NCBI GenBank assembly: GCA_900557355.1
Contig: USSR01000473.1
Span: 1-5,605, forward strand
DNA from: an uncultured Bacteroides sp.
GTDB taxonomy: Bacteria; Bacteroidota; Bacteroidia; Bacteroidales; Bacteroidaceae
DNA length: 5,605 bases
Direction of reading: 5' to 3'
Both the position numbers and the translations under genes were made by a program. Of this stretch, positions 1 to 5,605 are shown piece by piece (position 1 is the stretch's first letter; each line of letters begins with the position of its first letter). The notes beneath the pieces are model-generated. The model was not told where the DNA came from. It saw only the letters and a list, made by a program, of their open reading frames with translations, and did no database searches.

Positions 1-428
1 AGGCCGTTATACAAAAAATTTATTCAGAGGCTTATATTATTAATTTATCCCTTGGTGGAGTGACTGTCGACCAGCATGAGATGAGACGGATCGACTTTAC
101 TCGGCCAATAACTATTGAAGGCGGAAAAGAAGAAATGATAACCTCTTGTTACCTGTTGGAAAAAGACATGGAGGCTTTTTTCTCGCGTACAGATATAAGT
201 GGCTTCCTGGAAAATACCTGTAATATACAATCACTAAGTAATGATGAAGAAGGGAATCCTTTGCTTACAGGTTTTTGTAAGATATCTACTGCATTCGTTT
301 TCTTTAGCTCCATACATGTGACTTTATTGGAGGCGCCTATTGTTCAAAAGCTGACCTCTTTTTTAAAGAAGCTTTATTTAGAGCATCCTTCGGCTACTGT
401 ATTTTTTCATTTTTACGAAAAAAATTGA
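1..428 (+). CDS. 3' end of an unrecognised protein gene (5' partial)
   Basis: The reading frame, with codons starting at base 3, is open from the left edge to TGA at 426-428 and gives about 141 residues. A GTG at 60 could be taken as a start, but the frame runs on upstream through AVIQKIYSEAYIINLSLGG with no stop, so the true start most likely lies outside the window. The visible part is acidic in the middle and rich in Phe (for example AFVFFSSIHV), with no signal peptide, clear membrane helix or repeat. It ends in FHFYEKN, which is not the terminal aromatic strand of an outer-membrane barrel. I do not recognise the family. It lies 44 bases upstream of a fimbrial lipoprotein gene on the same strand, so it may be the preceding operon member or an unrelated neighbour. 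Confidence is for coding status and the partial state, not for function. Confidence 0.72.
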   Translation, partial: AVIQKIYSEAYIINLSLGGVTVDQHEMRRIDFTRPITIEGGKEEMITSCYLLEKDMEAFFSRTDISGFLENTCNIQSLSNDEEGNPLLTGFCKISTAFVFFSSIHVTLLEAPIVQKLTSFLKKLYLEHPSATVFFHFYEKN

Positions 429-472
429 ATGCTATGAAAAAAATTTCACAGATAAAATAATGTAACTTTCCA
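429..472 (+). other. Short intergenic gap, no clear signal
   Basis: These 44 bases separate the first gene from the large lipoprotein gene and are very A-rich. They hold an eight-codon mini-ORF (ATG at 434, TAA at 458-460), a 5-bp AT-only inverted repeat (TGAAA at 435-439, TTTCA at 444-448) and TAACTTTC at 463-470. The last is one base off the Bacteroides -7 element TAnnTTTG, but it sits only two bases before the next ATG and has no good -33 partner. None of these is a convincing promoter or terminator, so read-through from the first gene is plausible. Confidence 0.5.
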
Positions 473-2527
473 ATGAGTATAAGAAGTAAATCTATATTTT
501 TAATTACCATTTCCATATTGGTTTTTAGTTGTGCTTCTCCTTTGGTTTCTGTACTTGAGAAGGAAAATGAACGGGTGAGGTTGAGTCAGGTGTCCCGTAA
601 AAAAACTGATGCTGATAAGATTGACTCTACCCGTGTATATAGTGCTGAAACAGAGAAAATATTGAAGGAGAAATATACAAGTTACGGTAAGGATGAAGCA
701 ACGGGGGAGAATATCATGGATATATCACTCGCTGACATTACAATTGTTGCCAAAAGTAAAAATATACCAGAGCGTGCGGGTAAGATTAGTCTTGATTTCA
801 AAGTGGAAGTGCCTGCCAGTTTGATTAATAATAAGTGGCAAGTCCGGTTAACCCCCTATGCAGACAAGAATGGGCGTATAATAGAGTTTGATAAGATATT
901 GCTTTCTGGTGCCCAATTCATAAAGCAGCAGGCTAAAGGGTATCAGATGTATCAGAACTTTATAAATTCGATTATACCGGATAGTGCTTATATGCAGTAT
1001 CTTTTCGATTCCAAGGGATACCAGAAAGCCCTTTTGGATATTGAAGAGCAGTTTTATTACTCTTGGCAAAAAGAGTTATTATCGCAACAACGATTTGTCG
1101 ATTGGCGAAGTATCCGGAATAAACGACATTTGTTGTTTAACGGACTGATGGAACGTAACCGTGCAACGGTAAATCCTAAGAGTTGGAAGGCAGTACTACC
1201 TGCTTATTGGCTTGAACGTGATTTATCGGGAGCACCAGGTAAATGGAATAATTTTCTTTCACCGGAGTACAATCTCATGCAGAAGACTATTACTCCAGAG
1301 GATTCAATTGAGATTTCCAAACGTTTCTTCGACTATAAAAAGATGATGGAGAACGAGCGTAAGAAAGCTCTTATAGATGATAAATATAAAGAGTATATCC
1401 GCTTCCCCAGAGAAAGTTGCAAGCTAGATACTGTAATACAGGTTGGAGATAAATTCGAGTACTATTATTCCCAAAAGATTGATGCTGATGAAGCGATTAA
1501 GAAAATCAATGTGATGATTAATGGTGAGGTGATTGCACTGGACGAAAGTCGGTATAAACTTCCGCAAACCGATACCTTGACTTACTATATTTCCAGCATG
1601 GTCCAATTTTTAGACCGATCTCCTAAATATAAACGAATTATTATTTCCCGGCATGCCCAGACCAACATGACAGCTTACATAACTTATGGTGTTGGATCTA
1701 CCAAGTTCATAGAATCAATAGGGAAAAATAAAGCTGAAATAGATCGTGTCTTGGAGACTTTGCATTCTCTGACTTATAGTGGTGAGTTGGTTCTTGATAG
1801 TGTGAACATGATTGCTACTGCATCACCGGAAGGAGATAACTTCGCAAATAAAAAATTGTCCGGACTTAGAGCTGATGAGTTGAAACAGTATTTAATGAAG
1901 CGTACTGATGATACGGAGAGCTTGGCCCTATTTAAACCTTATGCTCTTGGAGAAGATTGGGACAAACTTACAGAGTTAATTCGTATGGATGCTAATATTC
2001 GCAATCGGTCGGAAATACTGGCCGCTATCTCTTCAACAGGAAGTAATGACCTAAAAGAAAGTTTGCTACGGAAGTATCCTGATTATCCTTATATCAGGAA
2101 AGAGCTATATCCCCAGTTGCGTGCTGTAAACTTCAAATTTCATCTTCATCGTAAGGAGATGATAAAAGATACTATCCATACTAGTGTGATAGATACGGCT
2201 TATATGGACGCTATAAAACTCTTGGAGAACCGGAAATACAGTGCAGCTCTAGCTACATTGGATGAATATAGGGATTATAATACCGGGGTTTGTCTAATGA
2301 GCCTTGGTTATGATCAACGTGCCATTGAGGTTTTACAGGCCCTTCCGCAGAATGACAACACATATTACCTCTTGGCTATTCTTTATGTTCGTGAGAAACG
2401 CATAAAAGATGCTGTTGAAGCTTTTGAGAAGGCTTGTCAACTTGAACCTAGCAAATGGTATCGTGGGCAACTTGATCCAGAGATCAATCAAATAATAACA
2501 GATTTTAAATTAAATTTTGAACAATGA
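473..2527 (+). CDS. Fimbrial-locus lipoprotein: DUF3868-like N-terminus, OmpA-C-like domain, TPR-like C-terminus
   Basis: The product is a 684-residue predicted lipoprotein. The signal peptide (residues 1-19) ends in LVFSC with Cys20 as lipid site. Residues after Cys20 (ASPLVS) lack acidic groups, so retention facing the periplasm is more likely than surface export. Residues ~83-155 form a beta-rich segment with a V-R-L-T-P motif (124-128) and a later L-L-S-G (143-146), resembling the DUF3868 domain of Bacteroidales fimbrial loci. Residues ~185-330 are charged, Tyr/Trp-rich and unassigned. Residues ~401-475 resemble the OmpA C-terminal peptidoglycan-binding fold, with N459-x-x-L-S-x-x-R466-A. 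The usual Asp 15 residues before the Arg is Ser451. An insertion with GEDW (493-496) and YPQLR (546-550) seems to precede the last strand. Residues ~579-660 look like TPR helices (for example DAVEAFEKACQLEP). The ATG at 473 is the first possible start, since an in-frame TAA lies at 458. Its stop overlaps the next start. Inferred role: envelope-side holder of the fimbrial machinery; not proven. Confidence 0.82.
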   Translation: MSIRSKSIFLITISILVFSCASPLVSVLEKENERVRLSQVSRKKTDADKIDSTRVYSAETEKILKEKYTSYGKDEATGENIMDISLADITIVAKSKNIPERAGKISLDFKVEVPASLINNKWQVRLTPYADKNGRIIEFDKILLSGAQFIKQQAKGYQMYQNFINSIIPDSAYMQYLFDSKGYQKALLDIEEQFYYSWQKELLSQQRFVDWRSIRNKRHLLFNGLMERNRATVNPKSWKAVLPAYWLERDLSGAPGKWNNFLSPEYNLMQKTITPEDSIEISKRFFDYKKMMENERKKALIDDKYKEYIRFPRESCKLDTVIQVGDKFEYYYSQKIDADEAIKKINVMINGEVIALDESRYKLPQTDTLTYYISSMVQFLDRSPKYKRIIISRHAQTNMTAYITYGVGSTKFIESIGKNKAEIDRVLETLHSLTYSGELVLDSVNMIATASPEGDNFANKKLSGLRADELKQYLMKRTDDTESLALFKPYALGEDWDKLTELIRMDANIRNRSEILAAISSTGSNDLKESLLRKYPDYPYIRKELYPQLRAVNFKFHLHRKEMIKDTIHTSVIDTAYMDAIKLLENRKYSAALATLDEYRDYNTGVCLMSLGYDQRAIEVLQALPQNDNTYYLLAILYVREKRIKDAVEAFEKACQLEPSKWYRGQLDPEINQIITDFKLNFEQ
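2524..2527 (+). promoter_or_regulatory. ATGA stop/start overlap (likely translational coupling)
   Basis: The ATG of the 295-residue lipoprotein gene (2524-2526) overlaps the TGA stop of the preceding gene (2525-2527). No Shine-Dalgarno sequence is visible upstream, so start by ribosomes finishing the upstream gene is likely. This ties the amounts of the two envelope lipoproteins together. Confidence 0.7.
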
Positions 2528-3411
2528 AAGTAAAAACTATCATGTTAGCTTCATGTTTGCTACTGCTACTGGGAGCCTGTAATATGTTCCAGGAAGATTG
2601 TGGTATGAAGGGCTATTTGAGAGCTTATGTTTCTGATAATGTAGCTCCTCCAACAACGGAGGATATACAGGTTCGGTATTACGATTACTATTCAGGAGCA
2701 GAGTATACAGAGAAGCTTGGAGAACCTGACTATTTTGAGGTCAATAATCAGTTTCTAAGCCGAATTGCTACCGGTGAGTATAAGTTTCTGGCCTATAGTT
2801 TATTTAATAACAAGGTAAGAAATGTGGAGGAGCTTTCTGCTATTGAAATCTATGCCGATACGGTAAGTTCCGTAAAATATGGTATCCCCATAATAGCTAA
2901 TTCACAGAAGTTGGTGTATACTGATTCTAGCGAAGGAAGTATTCTTCCGGAAGATACTCTTAAAAGGGTGTTTAATTTACGTCCTCTGGTCCAGAAGATT
3001 GTCATCAACATCACTCTGAAAGGATTATCACAAACACATCAGATCACCTCTCTTGAAGCCATGTTATCCGGGGTTATTACAGGGCGTAAAATATATACTA
3101 ATCAGCCCATAGCAGATTATGCGGGGCTTGTATTCCCTTTCTCTCCGACTGAGGTTGATAATCGGTTTACCTCTAGTGCTTTCGTTTTCGGCATTTCTAA
3201 CGCTATTCCTAATACACTGAAAATTGAATGTTTGGGCGAGACTTTTAAACAGTACTCTCAGGTTGATTTGTCTTCTGTACTTAAAGACTTTACTGTTGAT
3301 GGTATGGTGATAGACTTAGTCGTTGAGATTGGTGAAAACATGCTATTTGACAATATCTATATTGAAAAATGGCAGGACATGGAACAAAATGATATAAACT
3401 TTAATAAATAA
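2524..3411 (+). CDS. Mfa2/FimB- or DUF5119-like fimbrial lipoprotein (anchor or accessory subunit)
   Basis: The product has 295 residues, a normal length for Bacteroidales fimbrial anchor or accessory lipoproteins. The signal peptide has a canonical lipobox LGAC with Cys19, followed by NMFQEDC. The acidic pair and second Cys (Cys26) close behind resemble the start of FimB/Mfa2 proteins and would favour export to the cell surface. The rest is predicted all-beta: a first sandwich at ~30-115 with a GEYKFLAYS strand (84-92), then a second at ~145-270 with the strands KIVINITLKGL (158-168) and EAMLSGVITGRKIY (178-191). That pattern recalls DUF5119 as well as Mfa2, and I cannot choose between them by eye. 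No Ser/Thr-Arg-Ala cleavage site follows the lipobox, unlike the two downstream fimbrillins, which fits a subunit that keeps its lipid. The C-terminus holds IYIEKW (278-283), matching ITIEPW in the next protein. The start is fixed by the ATGA overlap and the signal peptide. Confidence 0.72.
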   Translation: MKVKTIMLASCLLLLLGACNMFQEDCGMKGYLRAYVSDNVAPPTTEDIQVRYYDYYSGAEYTEKLGEPDYFEVNNQFLSRIATGEYKFLAYSLFNNKVRNVEELSAIEIYADTVSSVKYGIPIIANSQKLVYTDSSEGSILPEDTLKRVFNLRPLVQKIVINITLKGLSQTHQITSLEAMLSGVITGRKIYTNQPIADYAGLVFPFSPTEVDNRFTSSAFVFGISNAIPNTLKIECLGETFKQYSQVDLSSVLKDFTVDGMVIDLVVEIGENMLFDNIYIEKWQDMEQNDINFNK

Positions 3412-3417
3412 CGAATC

Positions 3418-4368
3418 ATGAATATGAAAAAATTATCTACCGCATTTTTATGCTTATTTACTGTTTTTGTTTCTTCTTGTACATCTAACGAAGAGATTAA
3501 TGGCCTTCCTGGTTTGTCCATTAACGCTTATATTGGAGGTCCTCAAAGCCGGGCTGAGAAAGTGGACTGGGAAGAGAATGATGCTATTGGCGTTTTTGTC
3601 TGTAATGGTACTATTGATAAACCTTACCTTGGAAATGTGGATCGTTATACCAATGTAGCTTTCCGTCATAATGGGAAAGGTTTTGTTGCTCAGAACATTT
3701 ATTTAGATGAGAATCAGGCCGAAGTTTTTGCTTACTATCCTTATTCGGGTACCAGCAACAATGGAATGGCTGTGCCTGTCGAGTCAAATACTCAGACTGA
3801 CTATTTGTATGGGCATGCAGAAACCCCAGCTTCTATTACACAGAAGAATGTGAATATAGAGATGAAGCATGCGCTTAGTCAAGTGGTATTTAAGATCCGG
3901 AAATCGGCAAGCTATAATGAAGGGCCAGGATTAATATCTGCACTGAAAATCGAGAATAATGATGCTGATAATGTGTTTAAAACAACAGGAACTATTGACT
4001 TAAGCACGGGACAAATTACTGGAACTTCTACCGATGGGGTATTGGCTCTTATGCCCGGTAAGCAGTTGTTGTTAACGGATACGTACCAGACAGTGAGCAG
4101 TATTTGTTTGCCAGTGAGTGCTACTGTTGGGAAGAATATAAGAGCTGTGTTTACGATTGATGATCGTCAATTTCGCTATGAATTTCCTGTTGGTACAACT
4201 TGGAAACCGGCTTTCAGGAATATTTATACTCTTACCGTTGAAAATAGTGGTTTGGAGATCGGTGGTGGCGGTACAGGTGATGGCGATGGTGGCAATGACG
4301 ACGGTATAACAATTGAACCGTGGGGAGCTAATTCAGATAGTGACATTTCTTTAGTGCCAATCCTTTAA
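3418..4368 (+). CDS. Fimbrillin family (Mfa-like) pilin lipoprotein
   Basis: The product is a 316-residue fimbrillin, a subunit of type V (FimA/Mfa1-like) surface fimbriae. The signal peptide ends in VSSC with Cys21, followed by TSNEE, an acidic run suggesting surface export. S44-R45-A46 is a likely Arg-directed maturation site of the kind that frees the acceptor groove in type V pilins. Family landmarks follow in order: W51 and DAIGVFV (55-61), AYYPY (105-109), DYLYG (128-132) and KHALSQV (150-156). Each has a counterpart in the next gene. Residues 282-296 are a Gly/Asp linker, followed by ITIEPW (297-302) and a short tail ending LVPIL, which may be the donor strand used in polymerisation. 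The gene starts six bases after the previous stop. ATG at 3418 gives MNMKK; a start at the second Met (3424) is equally possible and changes only two residues. Whether this is the main stalk or a minor subunit cannot be told from the sequence. Confidence 0.88.
   Translation: MNMKKLSTAFLCLFTVFVSSCTSNEEINGLPGLSINAYIGGPQSRAEKVDWEENDAIGVFVCNGTIDKPYLGNVDRYTNVAFRHNGKGFVAQNIYLDENQAEVFAYYPYSGTSNNGMAVPVESNTQTDYLYGHAETPASITQKNVNIEMKHALSQVVFKIRKSASYNEGPGLISALKIENNDADNVFKTTGTIDLSTGQITGTSTDGVLALMPGKQLLLTDTYQTVSSICLPVSATVGKNIRAVFTIDDRQFRYEFPVGTTWKPAFRNIYTLTVENSGLEIGGGGTGDGDGGNDDGITIEPWGANSDSDISLVPIL
4261..4305 (+). repeat. Low-complexity Gly/Asp-coding tract
   Basis: Forty-five bases built mainly of GGT, GGC, GAT and GAC codons encode a 15-residue Gly/Asp-rich linker (residues 282-296 of the fimbrillin). 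It joins the beta body of the pilin to its last strand. The tract is imperfect, so slippage is less likely than in a pure repeat, but length differences between strains are possible. Confidence 0.7.
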
Positions 4369-4376
4369 TAAGACTT

Positions 4377-5605
4377 ATGAGATATTTTATACTAACAATG
4401 CTTAGTGTTCTTCTTCTCTCGTGCAATAGAGATGAGGAAGATGCCAAACAAGGTCCTAAAGAAGTAATATTCTACCAAGAACAGACCCAGACGAGAGCGA
4501 ATGAAGTTCTTGATTTTGAAGATGGGGATGCAATCGGTATCTATGTATTGGATAAATCTTCTAACGCTACGCTACAGCCTGTTGGGAACTATGCGGACAA
4601 TAAGAAATACGTCTTTAATAGTACCAAAAAAGCTTTTGTCGCTGCGGATTTAGACAATCTGATATTCAATTCTCCTGACAGGAGGCTGGAGTTCTATGTG
4701 TACTATCCTTGGTACAGCCAGATTACTGATGCTACCGCTTTATTGCATGTAGTTAAGGGGACTGGTCGAGAGGATGATTTTCTGTATGCCGTAAATAGTG
4801 ATATGGATGGATCTCAGTACATTCCTCTTTCTTTTAGACATTTACTTTCAAAGGTCAATGTGAAATATACCGCAACGGAGAATAGAGAAAACGCTCAAAT
4901 ATCGGTGCATACCTATACGGACACGAAGATAAATCTTGCTATGGGGGAGGTTACAACGATATCCAATAAACGGGTGGATCTTCCGCTAGAAAAAGTATCT
5001 CTTCCAGATCAACTTTGCTTTAAAGGGGTTATAGTACCGCAGACTTGGAAGGCAAATGAAAAGTTTAGTACATTGACCTATTCTGGTGGTGCCTCTCATC
5101 CATTTTCTTTTGCAGAAGATAGAACCTTTGCTTCAGGAGAAGAAAATGAAGTTTATTTTATGCCTAAAATGCCGGCTTATGATTTTACTGTAAGTCCGAC
5201 TACATTATCTGTGCCTGCATTGGATAAGTCGGCTCATCCGTTTGTGGTCACTTCTCAAAAGAGTGACGCTATAAATGGAGTGAAGTTACCTAATACAACA
5301 GTGGATATAGCCTATGATTTGACAAGTAAACCTGATTGGGCAACGGTGGCCAATGGGAATATTGTTTTCTCGGAGAATCGTGTAACCACCCCTCGTACTG
5401 GTACAATTACATTTACGCAAACAGAGTCTAACCTAACAACTTCTATTGATGTTCAGCAGGACGCAGGTGTAATAACAAACAATTATACATTTGCTCTGAA
5501 TGATGGCTCTGCAACAGCATCATGGACTGGTGTTGCAGCTAAGGGAGTTACTAATACCTATACGATCGTTTCCATTAAGGATATTATAGTCAACGGGGTT
5601 AAGGA
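4377..5605 (+). CDS. Fimbrillin with BACON-like domain (3' partial), candidate tip or adhesin subunit
   Basis: The frame is open from ATG at 4377 to the right edge, giving 409 visible residues without a stop. It starts eight bases after the previous gene. The signal peptide ends in LLLSC with Cys16, followed by NRDEED, the strongest surface-export-like signal in the window. T39-R40-A41 is a likely maturation site. The fimbrillin landmarks are F47 and DAIGIYV (51-57), VYYPW (108-112), DFLYA (134-138) and FRHLLSKV (153-160), in the same order and spacing as in the upstream pilin. A BACON-like Ig domain follows at ~268-364: SPTTLSV near its start, a PDW at 319-321, SEN (332-334), then RTGTITF (340-346) and a closing VQQDAG (359-364). 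Residues 365-409 begin a further segment that I cannot assign. The greater length, at least 409 against 316 residues, and the extra domain suggest a tip or accessory adhesive subunit rather than the stalk. That role is inferred. Confidence 0.85.
   Translation, partial: MRYFILTMLSVLLLSCNRDEEDAKQGPKEVIFYQEQTQTRANEVLDFEDGDAIGIYVLDKSSNATLQPVGNYADNKKYVFNSTKKAFVAADLDNLIFNSPDRRLEFYVYYPWYSQITDATALLHVVKGTGREDDFLYAVNSDMDGSQYIPLSFRHLLSKVNVKYTATENRENAQISVHTYTDTKINLAMGEVTTISNKRVDLPLEKVSLPDQLCFKGVIVPQTWKANEKFSTLTYSGGASHPFSFAEDRTFASGEENEVYFMPKMPAYDFTVSPTTLSVPALDKSAHPFVVTSQKSDAINGVKLPNTTVDIAYDLTSKPDWATVANGNIVFSENRVTTPRTGTITFTQTESNLTTSIDVQQDAGVITNNYTFALNDGSATASWTGVAAKGVTNTYTIVSIKDIIVNGVK
5178..5468 (+). other. 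BACON-like Ig domain coding segment
   Basis: This segment covers about residues 268-364 of the larger fimbrillin. The pattern is a leading S-P-x-x-L-x-V strand, a central D-W, an N shortly before R-T-G-T-I, and a final V-Q-Q strand, as in BACON and related Bacteroidetes Ig-like domains. These are usually found in surface glycan-handling proteins and often act as spacers or mucin/glycan-related modules. The assignment is from memory of the pattern; the region between the first strand and D-W is longer than I would expect, so a related Ig family is possible. Confidence 0.6.

Noticed and set aside
30..90. PilZ-like motif (N-L-S-L-G-G-V-T-V) in the first gene
   Set aside because: It fits the loose N-x-S-x-x-G pattern, but the partner R-x-x-x-R motif would lie outside the window and the rest does not look like PilZ.
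45..230. Minus-strand open frame opposite the first gene
   Set aside because: Short and antisense to a longer frame that continues past the window edge.
60..428. GTG at 60 as the start of the first gene
   Set aside because: The same frame is open upstream to base 3 with protein-like sequence, so the GTG is more likely an internal Val codon of a gene cut by the window edge.
435..448. Inverted repeat TGAAA/TTTCA as a terminator
   Set aside because: A 5-bp stem dominated by A-T pairs and without a following U-run is too weak for an intrinsic terminator.
463..470. TAACTTTC as a Bacteroides -7 promoter element
   Set aside because: It lies two bases before the ATG, which would put the transcript start inside the gene, and there is no good TTTG-type -33 element at the right distance.
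848..1069. Minus-strand open frame inside the large lipoprotein gene
   Set aside because: It lies wholly within a well-supported gene on the other strand and has no recognisable features; a shadow frame.
1424..1606. Minus-strand open frame inside the large lipoprotein gene
   Set aside because: Short, featureless and antisense to a strong coding frame.
3454..3669. Minus-strand and alternative plus-frame (3467-3658) open frames within the fimbrillin gene
   Set aside because: Both overlap the clear signal peptide and fimbrillin motifs of the main frame and have no features of their own.
4282..4305. Asp/Gly run in the pilin linker as a calcium-binding loop
   Set aside because: It has D-G-D-G but does not follow the D-x-D-x-D-G order of EF-hand or dockerin loops; a flexible linker is simpler.
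1..5605. Invertible promoter, IS element, CRISPR array or RNA gene
   Set aside because: I saw no inverted repeats in intergenic DNA, no direct repeats with spacers and no tRNA-like or transposase-like sequence; almost all of the window is coding.

Overview
The window reads as chromosomal DNA from a member of the Bacteroidales, most likely Bacteroides or a close relative. The reasons are the AT-leaning base composition, the absence of Shine-Dalgarno sequences before the starts, tightly packed genes for lipoproteins with acidic residues just after the lipid cysteine, and fimbrillin (Mfa-like) and BACON-like domains typical of that order. The species cannot be fixed from the sequence alone.

Layout: all genes lie on the + strand. 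(1) Bases 1-428 are the 3' end of a gene cut by the left edge; its product is not recognised. (2) 473-2527 encodes a 684-residue lipoprotein. It has an N-terminal beta-rich region resembling the DUF3868 domain of fimbrial loci, an OmpA-C-like domain with an insertion, and C-terminal TPR-like helices. (3) 2524-3411 encodes a 295-residue lipoprotein of the Mfa2/FimB or DUF5119 type; its start overlaps the previous stop. (4) 3418-4368 encodes a complete 316-residue fimbrillin. (5) 4377 to the right edge encodes a second, larger fimbrillin carrying a BACON-like Ig domain, cut by the window end. The gaps between genes 2 to 5 are -4, 6 and 8 bases, so they almost certainly form one transcription unit. 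Gene 1 may also belong to it, with a 44-base gap.

Inferred joint role: a surface fimbria of the type V kind (FimA/Mfa1 group). Gene 2 would be a periplasm-facing envelope component that may hold the assembly apparatus. Gene 3 would be the anchor or an accessory subunit, gene 4 the stalk or a minor pilin, and gene 5 a tip or adhesive subunit. Genes 4 and 5 share a set of aligned motifs and each carries an Arg-Ala site after the lipobox where type V pilins are expected to be cut. The C-terminal ends of genes 3 and 4 share an I-x-I-E-x-W strand that could serve as a donor strand.

The most interesting points are the OmpA/TPR composite lipoprotein with an altered peptidoglycan-contact residue, the shared C-terminal strand, and the fimbrillin-BACON fusion. 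I saw no tRNA, rRNA, CRISPR array, insertion sequence, convincing promoter or terminator.
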